From NCBI GenBank assembly GCA_947258905.1, contig CAMYKF010000067.1:1-6582 (forward strand): a stretch of 6,582 nucleotides of DNA, read 5' to 3'. This document shows, piece by piece, positions 1 to 6,396 of the stretch. The stretch comes from an uncultured Pirellulaceae bacterium. GTDB lineage: Bacteria; Planctomycetota; Planctomycetia; Pirellulales; Pirellulaceae. The notes beneath the pieces were generated by a model that made no database searches, was not told the DNA's origin, and worked only from the letters and a program-made list of their open reading frames with translations. Position 1 is the stretch's first letter. Every line of letters starts with the position of its first letter. A program made the translations under genes and the position numbers.

Positions 1-12
1 GTCGGGATTGGC

Positions 13-78
13 GACCCTCCCGGCGGGAGGGTCACGAGAATTTGCCACTAAATTCCCCGAAGAGCCCCCCCGGGAGGG
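13..78. repeat. Cluster of three short inverted repeats downstream of sufS
   Basis: Three hairpin-forming units follow one another. The first is a perfect nine-pair stem (13-21 with 25-33) with a three-base GGC loop. The second is a perfect six-pair stem GAATTT/AAATTC (38-43 with 50-55). The third is a seven-position near-palindrome (65-71 with 72-78) with one mismatch. The first and third share the core CGGGAGGGT in the same orientation. The cluster lies about 105 to 170 bases beyond the sufS stop and no T tract follows on either strand, so it is more like an intergenic palindromic repeat than an intrinsic terminator. Bases 79-182 hold nothing I can identify. Confidence 0.6.
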
Positions 79-182
79 TAAGTTGGGAAAGCTTTTGTTG
101 TGGTGGAACAGAAAATACTGTTTGCTGCACTAGCGGCTGCGGCTCGGTTTTTGGAGTAGACAGCCTTGATCCAGCACGCGGT

Positions 183-1433
183 CTAGCGGAGCCTGGGGAG
201 GATTTCCTGGAGAACATCGACGAAGCGATGTACTTCGGCGGCTGTGTTGTAGAGGTAGAAGCTGGCCCGGCAACTGGCACTGATGTTCAGGTAATTGTGC
301 AACGGCATCGTGCAGTGATGCCCGACCCGGATCGCCACGCCCTGCAAATCGACGAGGATCGAAAGATCCTGAGCGGAGACCCCGTCAACCACAAAGCTGA
401 CGATACCGCATTTGTGCTCGGGAGAGGGCCCGAGGATGGTCAGACCTTCGATTTCCGACATCCGGGCGTGGGCAATGGCGGCCAGAGTGCGTTCGTGCTG
501 GGCAATGCGGTTCAAGCCGACTCCGTCCAGGTACCTGATAGCGGCTGCCAGACCAATGGTCTCGACGATCGGGGGCGTACCCGCCTCGAACTTGGCCGGC
601 AACTCTCCCGGCGTGAATCCTTCGGTGGTCACCATGTCGATCATGCTGCCGCCGCCCAGAAAAGGCGGCATGGATTCCAGCAGTTCGCGACGACCATACA
701 GGATGCCGACACCACTGGGTCCCAGCATCTTGTGGCCGCTGAATGCCAGAAAGTCGGCTCCCCAGGCGATCACGTCCGTGGGCGCATGCGGAACATGCTG
801 GGCCGCGTCGACAACCACCACGGCACCTGCTTCATGCGCCTTGGCGGAAATCTCTGCGATGGGCAAAAAGGTGCCAAGGGTATTGGAAACGGCAGAGATC
901 CCCACCACTTTGGTTTTTTCATTTAGCAATCGTGCATAGTCTTCCAGGTCCGGCAGTCCGTCGTCGGTGATGCCAAAGAAGCGCACGACCGCGCCGGTGC
1001 GTTCGGCCAATTGTTGCCAAGGCACGATGTTGGAGTGGTGCTCCATGATCGACAACAGGATCTCATCACCGGCCTTGATGTTTTGATCACCCCAGCTGCG
1101 CGCCACCGTGTTGATCGCCAAAGTCGTTCCGGAGGTGAACAGGACTTCCTCGGGCCAGCGCGCGTTGATGAACTTCTGAACCGCGACGCGGGCTTCCTCG
1201 TACAGCCGCGACGATTCCTCGCTAAGCCAGTGAAATCCACGGTGCACGTTGGAATACGTGTGCTGATAACACTGATCCATGGCATGGAGGACCTGCCGCG
1301 GATGCTGGGTGGTGGCAGCGTTATCGAAATAGATCAACGGTTTCTGCCGGTGAATCTCCTGGTTCAAGATGGGAAAATCACCGCGGAAGGCATTGGGATC
1401 GAGGACCGGCTGTCCGGAGAATGCTGTATTCAT
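183..1433 (-). CDS. sufS: SufS-type cysteine desulfurase (class V aminotransferase fold, PLP-dependent)
   Basis: This 416-residue protein should take sulfur from L-cysteine, giving alanine and an enzyme-bound persulfide for iron-sulfur cluster assembly in the cytoplasm. It aligns along its whole length with E. coli SufS as I remember it. The PLP-binding lysine is K235 in FSGHKMLGPSG. The PLP-contacting residues H132 (MEHHSNIVPWQ), D209 and Q212 (VVDAAQ) are present. The persulfide-forming cysteine is C374 in RVGHHCTMPL, and the substrate-binding arginine is R389 in SCRAS. The RxGHHC setting and the length indicate group II (SufS/CsdA) rather than IscS/NifS. The ATG at 1433 gives the usual N-terminal length; no Shine-Dalgarno sequence precedes it. 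It starts 45 bases after the dehydrogenase gene and may be cotranscribed with it. No sufB, sufC, sufD, sufE or sufU is visible here, so the partner is unknown. CsdA-like use is the main alternative. Confidence 0.93.
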   Translation of the reverse strand: MNTAFSGQPVLDPNAFRGDFPILNQEIHRQKPLIYFDNAATTQHPRQVLHAMDQCYQHTYSNVHRGFHWLSEESSRLYEEARVAVQKFINARWPEEVLFTSGTTLAINTVARSWGDQNIKAGDEILLSIMEHHSNIVPWQQLAERTGAVVRFFGITDDGLPDLEDYARLLNEKTKVVGISAVSNTLGTFLPIAEISAKAHEAGAVVVVDAAQHVPHAPTDVIAWGADFLAFSGHKMLGPSGVGILYGRRELLESMPPFLGGGSMIDMVTTEGFTPGELPAKFEAGTPPIVETIGLAAAIRYLDGVGLNRIAQHERTLAAIAHARMSEIEGLTILGPSPEHKCGIVSFVVDGVSAQDLSILVDLQGVAIRVGHHCTMPLHNYLNISASCRASFYLYNTAAEVHRFVDVLQEILPRLR

Positions 1434-1478
1434 AAAAACGGGTAATGCGAAACCGGGAGTCAGACGCCTCTTGAAATA

Positions 1479-2399
1479 TCAAGTCCGCCCTTCCCAGTCT
1501 ATACTGGAAAGGGCCGCCAGGGTTAACTGAAGTGAGTGGGTTCCCAGCCTGCCGTAGCCTTGCGCGGCGACCCCGTTGTACAGCTGGCGGGCCAGTGCCA
1601 ACCCCGGCAGGGCCAGCCCCAGCCGATCGGCCTCCTCCAGGGCAATCCCCATGTCCTTGATGAAATGCTCCACAAAAAACCCGGGGTCAAAATTGTTGGC
1701 GATAATGCGGGGGCCCAGATTCGATAGCGACCAGCTGCCAGCGGCCCCGCTGCTGACCGATTGCATCACCGTCTCCAGGTCCAGCCCGGCCTTCCAGGCA
1801 TACAACAACGCTTCGCACACACCAATCATCCCGCTGGCGATCAGCGTTTGATTGACCATCTTGGTATGTTGGCCGGCACCCGGTGCGCCTTGATGCACCC
1901 AGGTCTTGCCGAGAATCTCCCACACCGGTGCCAGGGCCTGAACCGTTGTTGCGTCGCCACCAATCATGATGGAAAGCGTACCACCGCGAGCCCCCACATC
2001 GCCGCCGGACACCGGCGCATCGATCGAGATCACACCCTTTGCCGACGCCTGTTGGGCAATATCGGTTGCCAGCGCCGGACGACTGGTTGTCATGTCCACG
2101 ATGCTGTTGCCACTGGCACAGCCCGCCAATACACCGTCATCCCCCAGAATTACCTGACGCACATCATGCGGATAACCGACGATCGTAAAGATCAGGTCGC
2201 TGACCGTTGCCACTTCTCGCGGCGAGTCCGCCCAACTGGCACCGGCATCCAGCAGTGGCTGTGCGCGAGTGGCTGTGCGATTGAACACCGTTAACCGATA
2301 CCCGGCATTCAGCAGGTGCCCTGCCATGGGGCCGCCCATCACACCCGTGCCGATCCAGCCAATGCGAGTCGCTTGCGGGTTGACGGCGGGAACGGTCAT
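1479..2399 (-). CDS. NAD(P)-dependent beta-hydroxyacid dehydrogenase (3-hydroxyisobutyrate dehydrogenase / tartronate semialdehyde reductase family)
   Basis: This 306-residue protein should oxidise a beta-hydroxyacid, or reduce the matching semialdehyde, with NAD(P). The N-terminal Rossmann domain starts with the dinucleotide motif GWIGTGVMGGPMAGHL (residues 14-29). The substrate-binding segment DAPVSGGDVGARGG lies at 127-140. The catalytic lysine is K180 in GAGQHTKMVNQ, and the C-terminal all-helical domain has the KDMGIALEEA motif (248-257). The KMVNQ form is closer to GarR-type tartronate semialdehyde reductases than to the NN form of 3-hydroxyisobutyrate dehydrogenase, but the substrate cannot be fixed from this. 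I chose the ATG at 2399 because it gives the normal family length. The frame stays open to an ATG at 2510, but that extension would translate through the hairpin repeats at 2445-2515. No Shine-Dalgarno sequence is visible. Alternative specificities include glyoxylate/succinic semialdehyde reductase. Confidence 0.9.
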   Translation of the reverse strand: MTVPAVNPQATRIGWIGTGVMGGPMAGHLLNAGYRLTVFNRTATRAQPLLDAGASWADSPREVATVSDLIFTIVGYPHDVRQVILGDDGVLAGCASGNSIVDMTTSRPALATDIAQQASAKGVISIDAPVSGGDVGARGGTLSIMIGGDATTVQALAPVWEILGKTWVHQGAPGAGQHTKMVNQTLIASGMIGVCEALLYAWKAGLDLETVMQSVSSGAAGSWSLSNLGPRIIANNFDPGFFVEHFIKDMGIALEEADRLGLALPGLALARQLYNGVAAQGYGRLGTHSLQLTLAALSSIDWEGRT

Positions 2400-2444
2400 G
2401 TGTGATTTTTGTCGCGGGAGCGTCTGAAACCGGACCAGCCCAAT

Positions 2445-2515
2445 GTACGATGGCTCTCCAGAGCCGTGGAACGGGAAATGTCCAATGCGGCGACCGCTTT
2501 GGAAAGCCATCGTAC
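2445..2515. repeat. Pair of inverted, REP-like hairpin repeats
   Basis: Two copies of a 25-base unit face each other here: 2445-2469, and 2491-2515 on the opposite strand. They match at 21 of 25 positions by my manual alignment, including a perfect 11-base outer arm GTACGATGGCT. Each copy can fold into a nine-pair hairpin with a TCCA loop, one mismatch and one G-T wobble. The loop-closing pair is C-G in the first copy and T-A in the second, so the pairing is kept although the bases differ. The 21-base spacer shows no further repeat. The element sits in the 138-base gap between the gene ending at 2538 and the dehydrogenase start at 2399. No T-rich tract follows either hairpin, so it does not look like a standard intrinsic terminator. 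I judge it a dispersed palindromic repeat. Confidence 0.72.
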
Positions 2516-2537
2516 GAACAGGGTTGGCGAACCCCGC

Positions 2538-3074
2538 TCAAATCTCCGGCCGCTTGAGTACTTCACTAATCAGAATCGCCTGCCGCACGTTGACGGGATT
2601 GCTGAGCATTTGAATCATGTCGCGGGCCAGCGGCGAGATGCGTTTGGCCGTCACCGACGTCGTTTCATCCTGGACCGATTTGGAGGGGTCAAATTTCAGG
2701 TGGCCGACATCGTGATCGAACGTGTCCTGCAAGCGTGCCACCAGTTTGTCGTCGGCCAGGCCGACTTCCTCACCCAGGTGACTGACTTTTTCGGCCAAAT
2801 CGGAGGTGTCAATGTGGCTACGCACATGCTCGCTGACTGATTGACTCCGCATATCCTGTCGCGGCTGCCGGCCGCCCGGTCCCAGGATAACGATCTCTTC
2901 GTCGGTGGCGGGCTGCACCGGCGTCGGGGGCTGGGAATGACGTTGGCGTGCAGGCCGTTGCTGGCCTCCGGGAGCAGACGCGGGACGGCTCCGCGCGGCA
3001 CCGCCACCCTGTTGCTTTTGTTGCTGGCGCCGCTTGGCCGCCATTTTCAGGAATTCTTCAATATCGCGTGGCAT
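2538..3074 (-). CDS. Uncharacterised small basic protein next to floA, planctomycete type
   Basis: I do not recognise a named domain in this 178-residue protein. Residues 1-18 could form a charged amphipathic helix (MPRDIEEFLKMAAKRRQQQK region). Residues 15-57 are a low-complexity linker rich in Gln, Arg, Pro and Gly and strongly basic. Residues 78-127 are charged and probably helical, and residues 145-176 form a more hydrophobic helical end containing MLSNPVNVRQAILISEVL. There is no signal peptide, membrane segment or cysteine. Its ATG at 3074 lies 27 bases after the floA stop, on the same strand, so cotranscription is likely and a link with FloA membrane domains is possible but unproven. 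No Shine-Dalgarno sequence is seen. From memory, proteins with the same start and a similar NVRQAI end occur in planctomycetes. The basic linker also allows nucleic-acid or ribosome binding. Confidence 0.8.
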   Translation of the reverse strand: MPRDIEEFLKMAAKRRQQQKQQGGGAARSRPASAPGGQQRPARQRHSQPPTPVQPATDEEIVILGPGGRQPRQDMRSQSVSEHVRSHIDTSDLAEKVSHLGEEVGLADDKLVARLQDTFDHDVGHLKFDPSKSVQDETTSVTAKRISPLARDMIQMLSNPVNVRQAILISEVLKRPEI

Positions 3075-3101
3075 GGATTACGTTACCGTTTGACGATTGG
3101 A

Positions 3102-4148
3102 TCAGGTGCCTGGCGTGCGGTCCTGGCCGGCGGTGGCGATCGAGTTGCGCATTTCAGTATCGGCCTGCACGTTGCGGAGTTTGTAGTAATCGAGGATGCC
3201 CAGTTTGCCGGTCCGAAAACTCTCGGCCATCGCCTTGGGCACTTCGGCTTCGGACTCCACCAGCTTGGCACGACTTTCTTCGATCGACGCCTGGTTTTCC
3301 TGTTCCTTGGCCACGGCCATGGTCCGTTTACCCTCGGCACGGGCTCGCGCGACTCGCGTGTCGGCTTCCGCCTGGTCCGCCTTGAGCCGGGCTCCAATAT
3401 TCTCGCCGACGTCGATATCGGCAATGTCGATGGAAACGATTTCAAATGCCGTCTGCGAATCGAGTCGACGTGCCAGCACGGCCTTGGAAATCACATCGGG
3501 ATTTTCCAGTACGGCCTTGTGATCGACCGACGAGCCGATGGCGCTGACGATCCCTTCGCCAACTCGGGCGATAATGGTTTCTTCGGTTGCACCACCGATC
3601 AGCTGTTGCAAATTGGAGCGAACCGTCACACGCGCCTTGACCTTCAGCTGAATCCCGTCCTTGGCAACCGCATCCAGGCTGTGCCGGGCCGATCCCTTGG
3701 CGGGACAATCAATCACTCGCGGATACACACTGGTCTGAACCGCTTCCAGGACATTACGCCCGGCCAGGTCGATGGCCGTGGCTTCGCGAAAACTCAGCTT
3801 GATCGTCTTGGCTTTTTTGGCCGCAATCAGGGCCCGAATCACCATGGGCACATTTCCGCCGGCCAGATAGTGAGCTTCCAGTGCCTTGGACGTCAGCTCG
3901 GGATCGTCGATGCCGGCCTGCACCGCCATGATCTTCGACGGCACGATGACGCTGGCCTTGACCTTGCGAAACGTCATGCCGAGCAGGTCAAAAAAGGTAA
4001 TGTTGGCGCCTGTCAGTACCGACTGGATCCACCAGCGAAAATAGGACATGAAGATCGCAAAGGCGACCAGCACGATGAAAATCAGAAACAGCAATCCGCC
4101 AACGAAGAATACGTTGCCATCGATCTGGGCGAGCAAAATCTCAAACAT
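3102..4148 (-). CDS. floA: Flotillin-like protein FloA (SPFH-type membrane scaffold)
   Basis: This 348-residue protein matches Bacillus subtilis FloA (331 residues, as I recall) over nearly its full length. It should be anchored to the cytoplasmic membrane, oligomerise and organise membrane microdomains. Residues 12-34 are a hydrophobic anchor, followed by the conserved family segments LEAHYLAGGNV (90-100), AIDLAGRNVLEAVQ (125-138), ARVGEGIVSAIGSS (194-207) and AFEIVSIDIADIDVGENIGA (234-253). An Ala/Glu-rich likely coiled coil rich in EA and RA pairs spans about 255-310. The ATG at 4148 matches the family start; the frame continues upstream to 4346 only by running back over the end of the preceding gene. 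Compared with B. subtilis it carries about seven extra residues near 148-158. No NfeD-family partner gene is adjacent; the next gene encodes a small basic protein. The 131-base upstream gap could hold its own promoter. Confidence 0.95.
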   Translation of the reverse strand: MFEILLAQIDGNVFFVGGLLFLIFIVLVAFAIFMSYFRWWIQSVLTGANITFFDLLGMTFRKVKASVIVPSKIMAVQAGIDDPELTSKALEAHYLAGGNVPMVIRALIAAKKAKTIKLSFREATAIDLAGRNVLEAVQTSVYPRVIDCPAKGSARHSLDAVAKDGIQLKVKARVTVRSNLQQLIGGATEETIIARVGEGIVSAIGSSVDHKAVLENPDVISKAVLARRLDSQTAFEIVSIDIADIDVGENIGARLKADQAEADTRVARARAEGKRTMAVAKEQENQASIEESRAKLVESEAEVPKAMAESFRTGKLGILDYYKLRNVQADTEMRNSIATAGQDRTPGT

Positions 4149-4279
4149 GCGGGGTTCCCGTACAAAGCAGGTCAGTAGCCTGGTTCCACCTTGCCCGTAT
4201 TGTAGGTCAACCGCAGGCGGAAAAGTAGATACGGCAACGAGGGCGGGCACGAAAACACGCCGGCGACCCGCTGTTTTGC

Positions 4280-5476
4280 TCAGCGACGGGCCCGTGTGTG
4301 GGCCAGCGGCAGCCACTGGCCATCCGCCTGGCTGCTGGCCACGCATTGCTGGATAAAGTACATCCCTTCGACGCCGTCATTCACATTGGGGTAGATCGTA
4401 TCGACCGTTTCAAACGACTGGCCGGCCGAGCGGCGGCACATATCGTCGTAGGCCGCAGTGTAAATATTGGCGAAGGCCTCAAAGAAAGCTTCCGGATGCC
4501 CCGACGGCAAACGGCAGGCGGCCGCTCCGGATTGATTCATAAATGGTGCATTGGGATCGCGGGTGTACAGCTGGTGCGGCTGGCCATTGCGACGCACCAG
4601 CATTTCGTTTGGATTTTCCTGACGCCACGACAATGACGCTTTGGTACCGTCGATTTCAATGAACAAATCGTTTTCGCGACCGTGACTGATCTGCGAGGCG
4701 GTGACGGTGCCCAAGGCGCCGTTTTGAAACTTGATCATGGCAGTGCCGTAATCATCCAGCTGGCGTCCGGCTTCGAAAGTCCGCAGCTGGCAACTGACCT
4801 GGTCCGGCAATTCCCCGGTCATATAGCGAGCCAGGTTGTATGCGTGCGTGGCGATGTCACCAAAACAACCGGCAGCTCCGCTACGCGCCGGATCGGTGCG
4901 CCACGCCGCCTGTTTTTGGTCTTCGGTTTCCAATCGCGTGCGCAGCCAGCCTTGAATGTAGCAGGCGCGAATCGCCTGGATTTCCCCGAACTCACCACCC
5001 AGAATCATTTCTCGCGCCTGACGCACCAGCGGGTAACCGGTGTAATTGTGCGTCACCGCAAAGACCACCCCCGCCTGATCGACCGCTTCGGCCAGTTGTT
5101 CCGCCTGGCCCAGGTCAAACGTCAGCGGCTTGTCGCACACGACATTCAGTCCGGCTTCCACGGCCACACTGGCAATCTCGTAGTGCGTGTGGTTGGGCGT
5201 GGCAACCGAAACAAAATCCACACGCTGGTCTTCCGGCAACCCGGCTTGCGCGGAAATCAGCTCCAGATAACTGCCGTAAGCCTGATCCCCGGCGATATCG
5301 TAATCGGGAGCCGAAACGCGGGCCCGTTCGGGATCCGAGGAAAGCGCACCCGCGTAGACCTGGGCACGATTGTCCAGCACGGCGGCGGTGGCATGCACTC
5401 GTCCAATGAACGAGCCCTGGCCTCCGCCAATCAATCCCATACGCAGCTTGCGATTCAGCGGTGAGTTGATTCCCAT
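4280..5476 (-). CDS. Gfo/Idh/MocA family NAD(P)-dependent oxidoreductase
   Basis: This 398-residue protein should oxidise or reduce a sugar, inositol or related polyol using NAD(P). The Rossmann motif GLIGGGQGSFIGRVH lies at residues 14-28. The family motif VSVATPNHTHYEIA is at 89-102. The catalytic lysine region reads VVCDKPLTF (112-120, K116), with Asp where many members have Glu. The second active-site motif is GDIATHAYNLARY (206-218), with D207 and H211 in the usual places. The C-terminal half has the typical sheet and the GHPEAFFEAFANIY segment (326-339). There is no Tat or Sec signal, unlike many planctomycete members, so it is probably cytoplasmic. It begins 16 bases after the stop of the upstream gene, with a good ribosome binding site in the gap, so the two are likely cotranscribed. 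The substrate cannot be inferred; such paralogues are numerous in planctomycetes. Confidence 0.93.
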   Translation of the reverse strand: MGINSPLNRKLRMGLIGGGQGSFIGRVHATAAVLDNRAQVYAGALSSDPERARVSAPDYDIAGDQAYGSYLELISAQAGLPEDQRVDFVSVATPNHTHYEIASVAVEAGLNVVCDKPLTFDLGQAEQLAEAVDQAGVVFAVTHNYTGYPLVRQAREMILGGEFGEIQAIRACYIQGWLRTRLETEDQKQAAWRTDPARSGAAGCFGDIATHAYNLARYMTGELPDQVSCQLRTFEAGRQLDDYGTAMIKFQNGALGTVTASQISHGRENDLFIEIDGTKASLSWRQENPNEMLVRRNGQPHQLYTRDPNAPFMNQSGAAACRLPSGHPEAFFEAFANIYTAAYDDMCRRSAGQSFETVDTIYPNVNDGVEGMYFIQQCVASSQADGQWLPLAHTRARR

Positions 5477-5482
5477 GACGCG

Positions 5483-5487
5483 ACCTC
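5483..5487 (-). promoter_or_regulatory. Ribosome binding site of the Gfo/Idh/MocA gene
   Basis: On the minus strand the sequence reads GAGGT, six bases before the ATG at 5476. It supports that ATG over the Met at residue 13. It is the only clear Shine-Dalgarno sequence in the window, and it lies entirely within the 16-base gap after the preceding stop codon. Confidence 0.65.
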
Positions 5488-5492
5488 AGTCC

Positions 5493-6323
5493 TCACTGGT
5501 TGGGGGGAGCCGGAACTTTGCGTAACACTTGCCGCAGATCATTGACCAGTGCCACCAAATGAATTCGTTTGGTTGATTTCCAGTTGTCATCGCGGGCCTG
5601 CATCATGGCTGACCGCAAACTGCGAAAGGGGCGGGAGATCGAATTGGGAAGTCCGTCCAGAATGGCCTCAATATCAACGCTTTGTGACGCTGCTGATTTT
5701 TCGCCGTCAGCCAAGGCAGCCGAGTCTTCATCTCCAAAGTCGGGTCCTTCCCGCAATGGCCCCTGAACCGACGGCGGCTCATCCTGATGCGGTCGGTCGC
5801 GGTCCGATTCGGCCTGACTGGCGCGGATGCCCTCTTCCGCGGTGCCCATGATAATGTCCAGCGGATCGGGTTGGTTGGCCTTGACCGCACCCATGGTTTC
5901 CCAGCGCTGGAATCGCATTTTGGAGACGGACCATTTGTTTTGCACGGCTCCTTCCAGCCACATCTCGGCGTCCTCCCAATCCAGGGCCGCAAAGAAGTGT
6001 GTCCAGTACAAACCCTGGTAATCCTGGTAGACATCACCAAAACGCTCCGCGGTCCGCCGCAACCGTCCCACATGCTGGGCAGAAACCTCGCCCGCCAACC
6101 GGCTCCACGCCGGATCGGAATACAATCGCGGTGCCACGCCGCTGTCCCGCAGTTGCTCACGCCACTGCAGAATGATCTTGCCCTTGTCCCAATTCGTCTG
6201 GCTGATCAGCGTGTGCCAGTGACCAACAAACGGGCTGGATTCAGCCGTGATTGTCTCCAAATCGGCATTGGAGATGGCAATGGTTTGCGGGTCCTGTTCC
6301 GTGGTCGTTACGTCGGCTTCCAT
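5493..6323 (-). CDS. Uncharacterised protein with a possible DUF1016 (YhcG) N-terminal-like domain
   Basis: This 276-residue protein is not one I can name. Residues 30-141 look like a compact helical domain rich in Trp: TNWDKGKIILQW (43-54), AWSRLAGEVSAQHVGRLRR (72-90), GLYWTHFFAAL (104-114) and EMWLEGAVQNKWSVSKMRFQ (120-139). The order W..GK.I, then a helix-turn-helix-like S..(N/H)..R(M/L)R, then WsH, then a final WSV...R resembles the N-terminal domain of DUF1016/YhcG proteins. This is pattern recognition from memory, not a search result. Residues 142-215 are an acidic, probably disordered linker. Residues 216-276 form a helical, basic tail. The PDDEXK nuclease half of YhcG is absent. The ATG at 6323 is the first start after an in-frame TGA about 24 bases upstream. 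No Shine-Dalgarno sequence is present. It probably leads an operon with the oxidoreductase gene. A role in DNA or protein binding is only a guess. Confidence 0.82.
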   Translation of the reverse strand: MEADVTTTEQDPQTIAISNADLETITAESSPFVGHWHTLISQTNWDKGKIILQWREQLRDSGVAPRLYSDPAWSRLAGEVSAQHVGRLRRTAERFGDVYQDYQGLYWTHFFAALDWEDAEMWLEGAVQNKWSVSKMRFQRWETMGAVKANQPDPLDIIMGTAEEGIRASQAESDRDRPHQDEPPSVQGPLREGPDFGDEDSAALADGEKSAASQSVDIEAILDGLPNSISRPFRSLRSAMMQARDDNWKSTKRIHLVALVNDLRQVLRKVPAPPNQ

Positions 6324-6330
6324 GGTCTCG

Positions 6331-6396
6331 TTCGCAGTGTGAGGTCAAATCGTTTCAGACGGACTTCACAGGTTAACGCCCACTGCGAATCTGAAA
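6331..6396 (-). promoter_or_regulatory. Structured 5' leader before the gene starting at 6323 (possible pseudoknot or alternative helices)
   Basis: On the minus strand, a continuous 16-base segment (6396-6381) consists of TTTCAGA followed by TTCGCAGTG. Each half has a perfect complement downstream: TCTGAAA at 6359-6353 and CACTGCGAA at 6339-6331. The order of the arms means the seven-pair and nine-pair helices interlock like an H-type pseudoknot, or compete. A third option pairs GTGAAGTC with GACCTCAC (eight positions, one mismatch) between them. The last arm ends seven bases before the ATG, where a ribosome would bind. Whether this region is transcribed is unknown. In the rest of the upstream stretch (to 6582) I see no supported gene and no convincing promoter. 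Confidence 0.35.

Noticed and set aside
42..926. Long plus-strand open frame (294 codons) opposite sufS
   Set aside because: It is antisense to a gene with all catalytic motifs, its translation is rich in Gly, Arg and His without recognisable motifs, and it runs through the hairpin cluster.
2400..2510. N-terminal extension of the dehydrogenase to an ATG at 2510
   Set aside because: It would place 37 residues before the Rossmann motif and translate through the inverted hairpin repeats; the ATG at 2399 gives the family length.
2841..4178. Plus-strand open frame of 445 codons opposite the small basic gene and floA
   Set aside because: FloA on the minus strand is unambiguous. The antisense product is low-complexity, rich in His, Gly and Arg, as expected from a GC-biased shadow frame.
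4199..4210. TACAAT and TTGACC on the minus strand upstream of floA as a promoter
   Set aside because: The two hexamers are directly adjacent, so they cannot be a -35/-10 pair, and neither has a good partner at 16-18 bases. A floA promoter in this gap remains possible but is not shown.
4240..4279. GC-rich palindrome followed by TGTTTT after the oxidoreductase stop as an intrinsic terminator
   Set aside because: CGCCGGCG has no room for a loop and the larger GCGGG/CCCGC stem has a long loop; the T run is short and interrupted.
4149..4346. N-terminal extension of FloA to an ATG at 4346
   Set aside because: It overlaps the end of the preceding oxidoreductase gene and puts 66 unrelated residues before the known family start and membrane anchor.
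4682..5464. Plus-strand open frame of 260 codons opposite the Gfo/Idh/MocA gene
   Set aside because: Shadow of a clearly coding minus-strand gene, with no family motif in its own translation.
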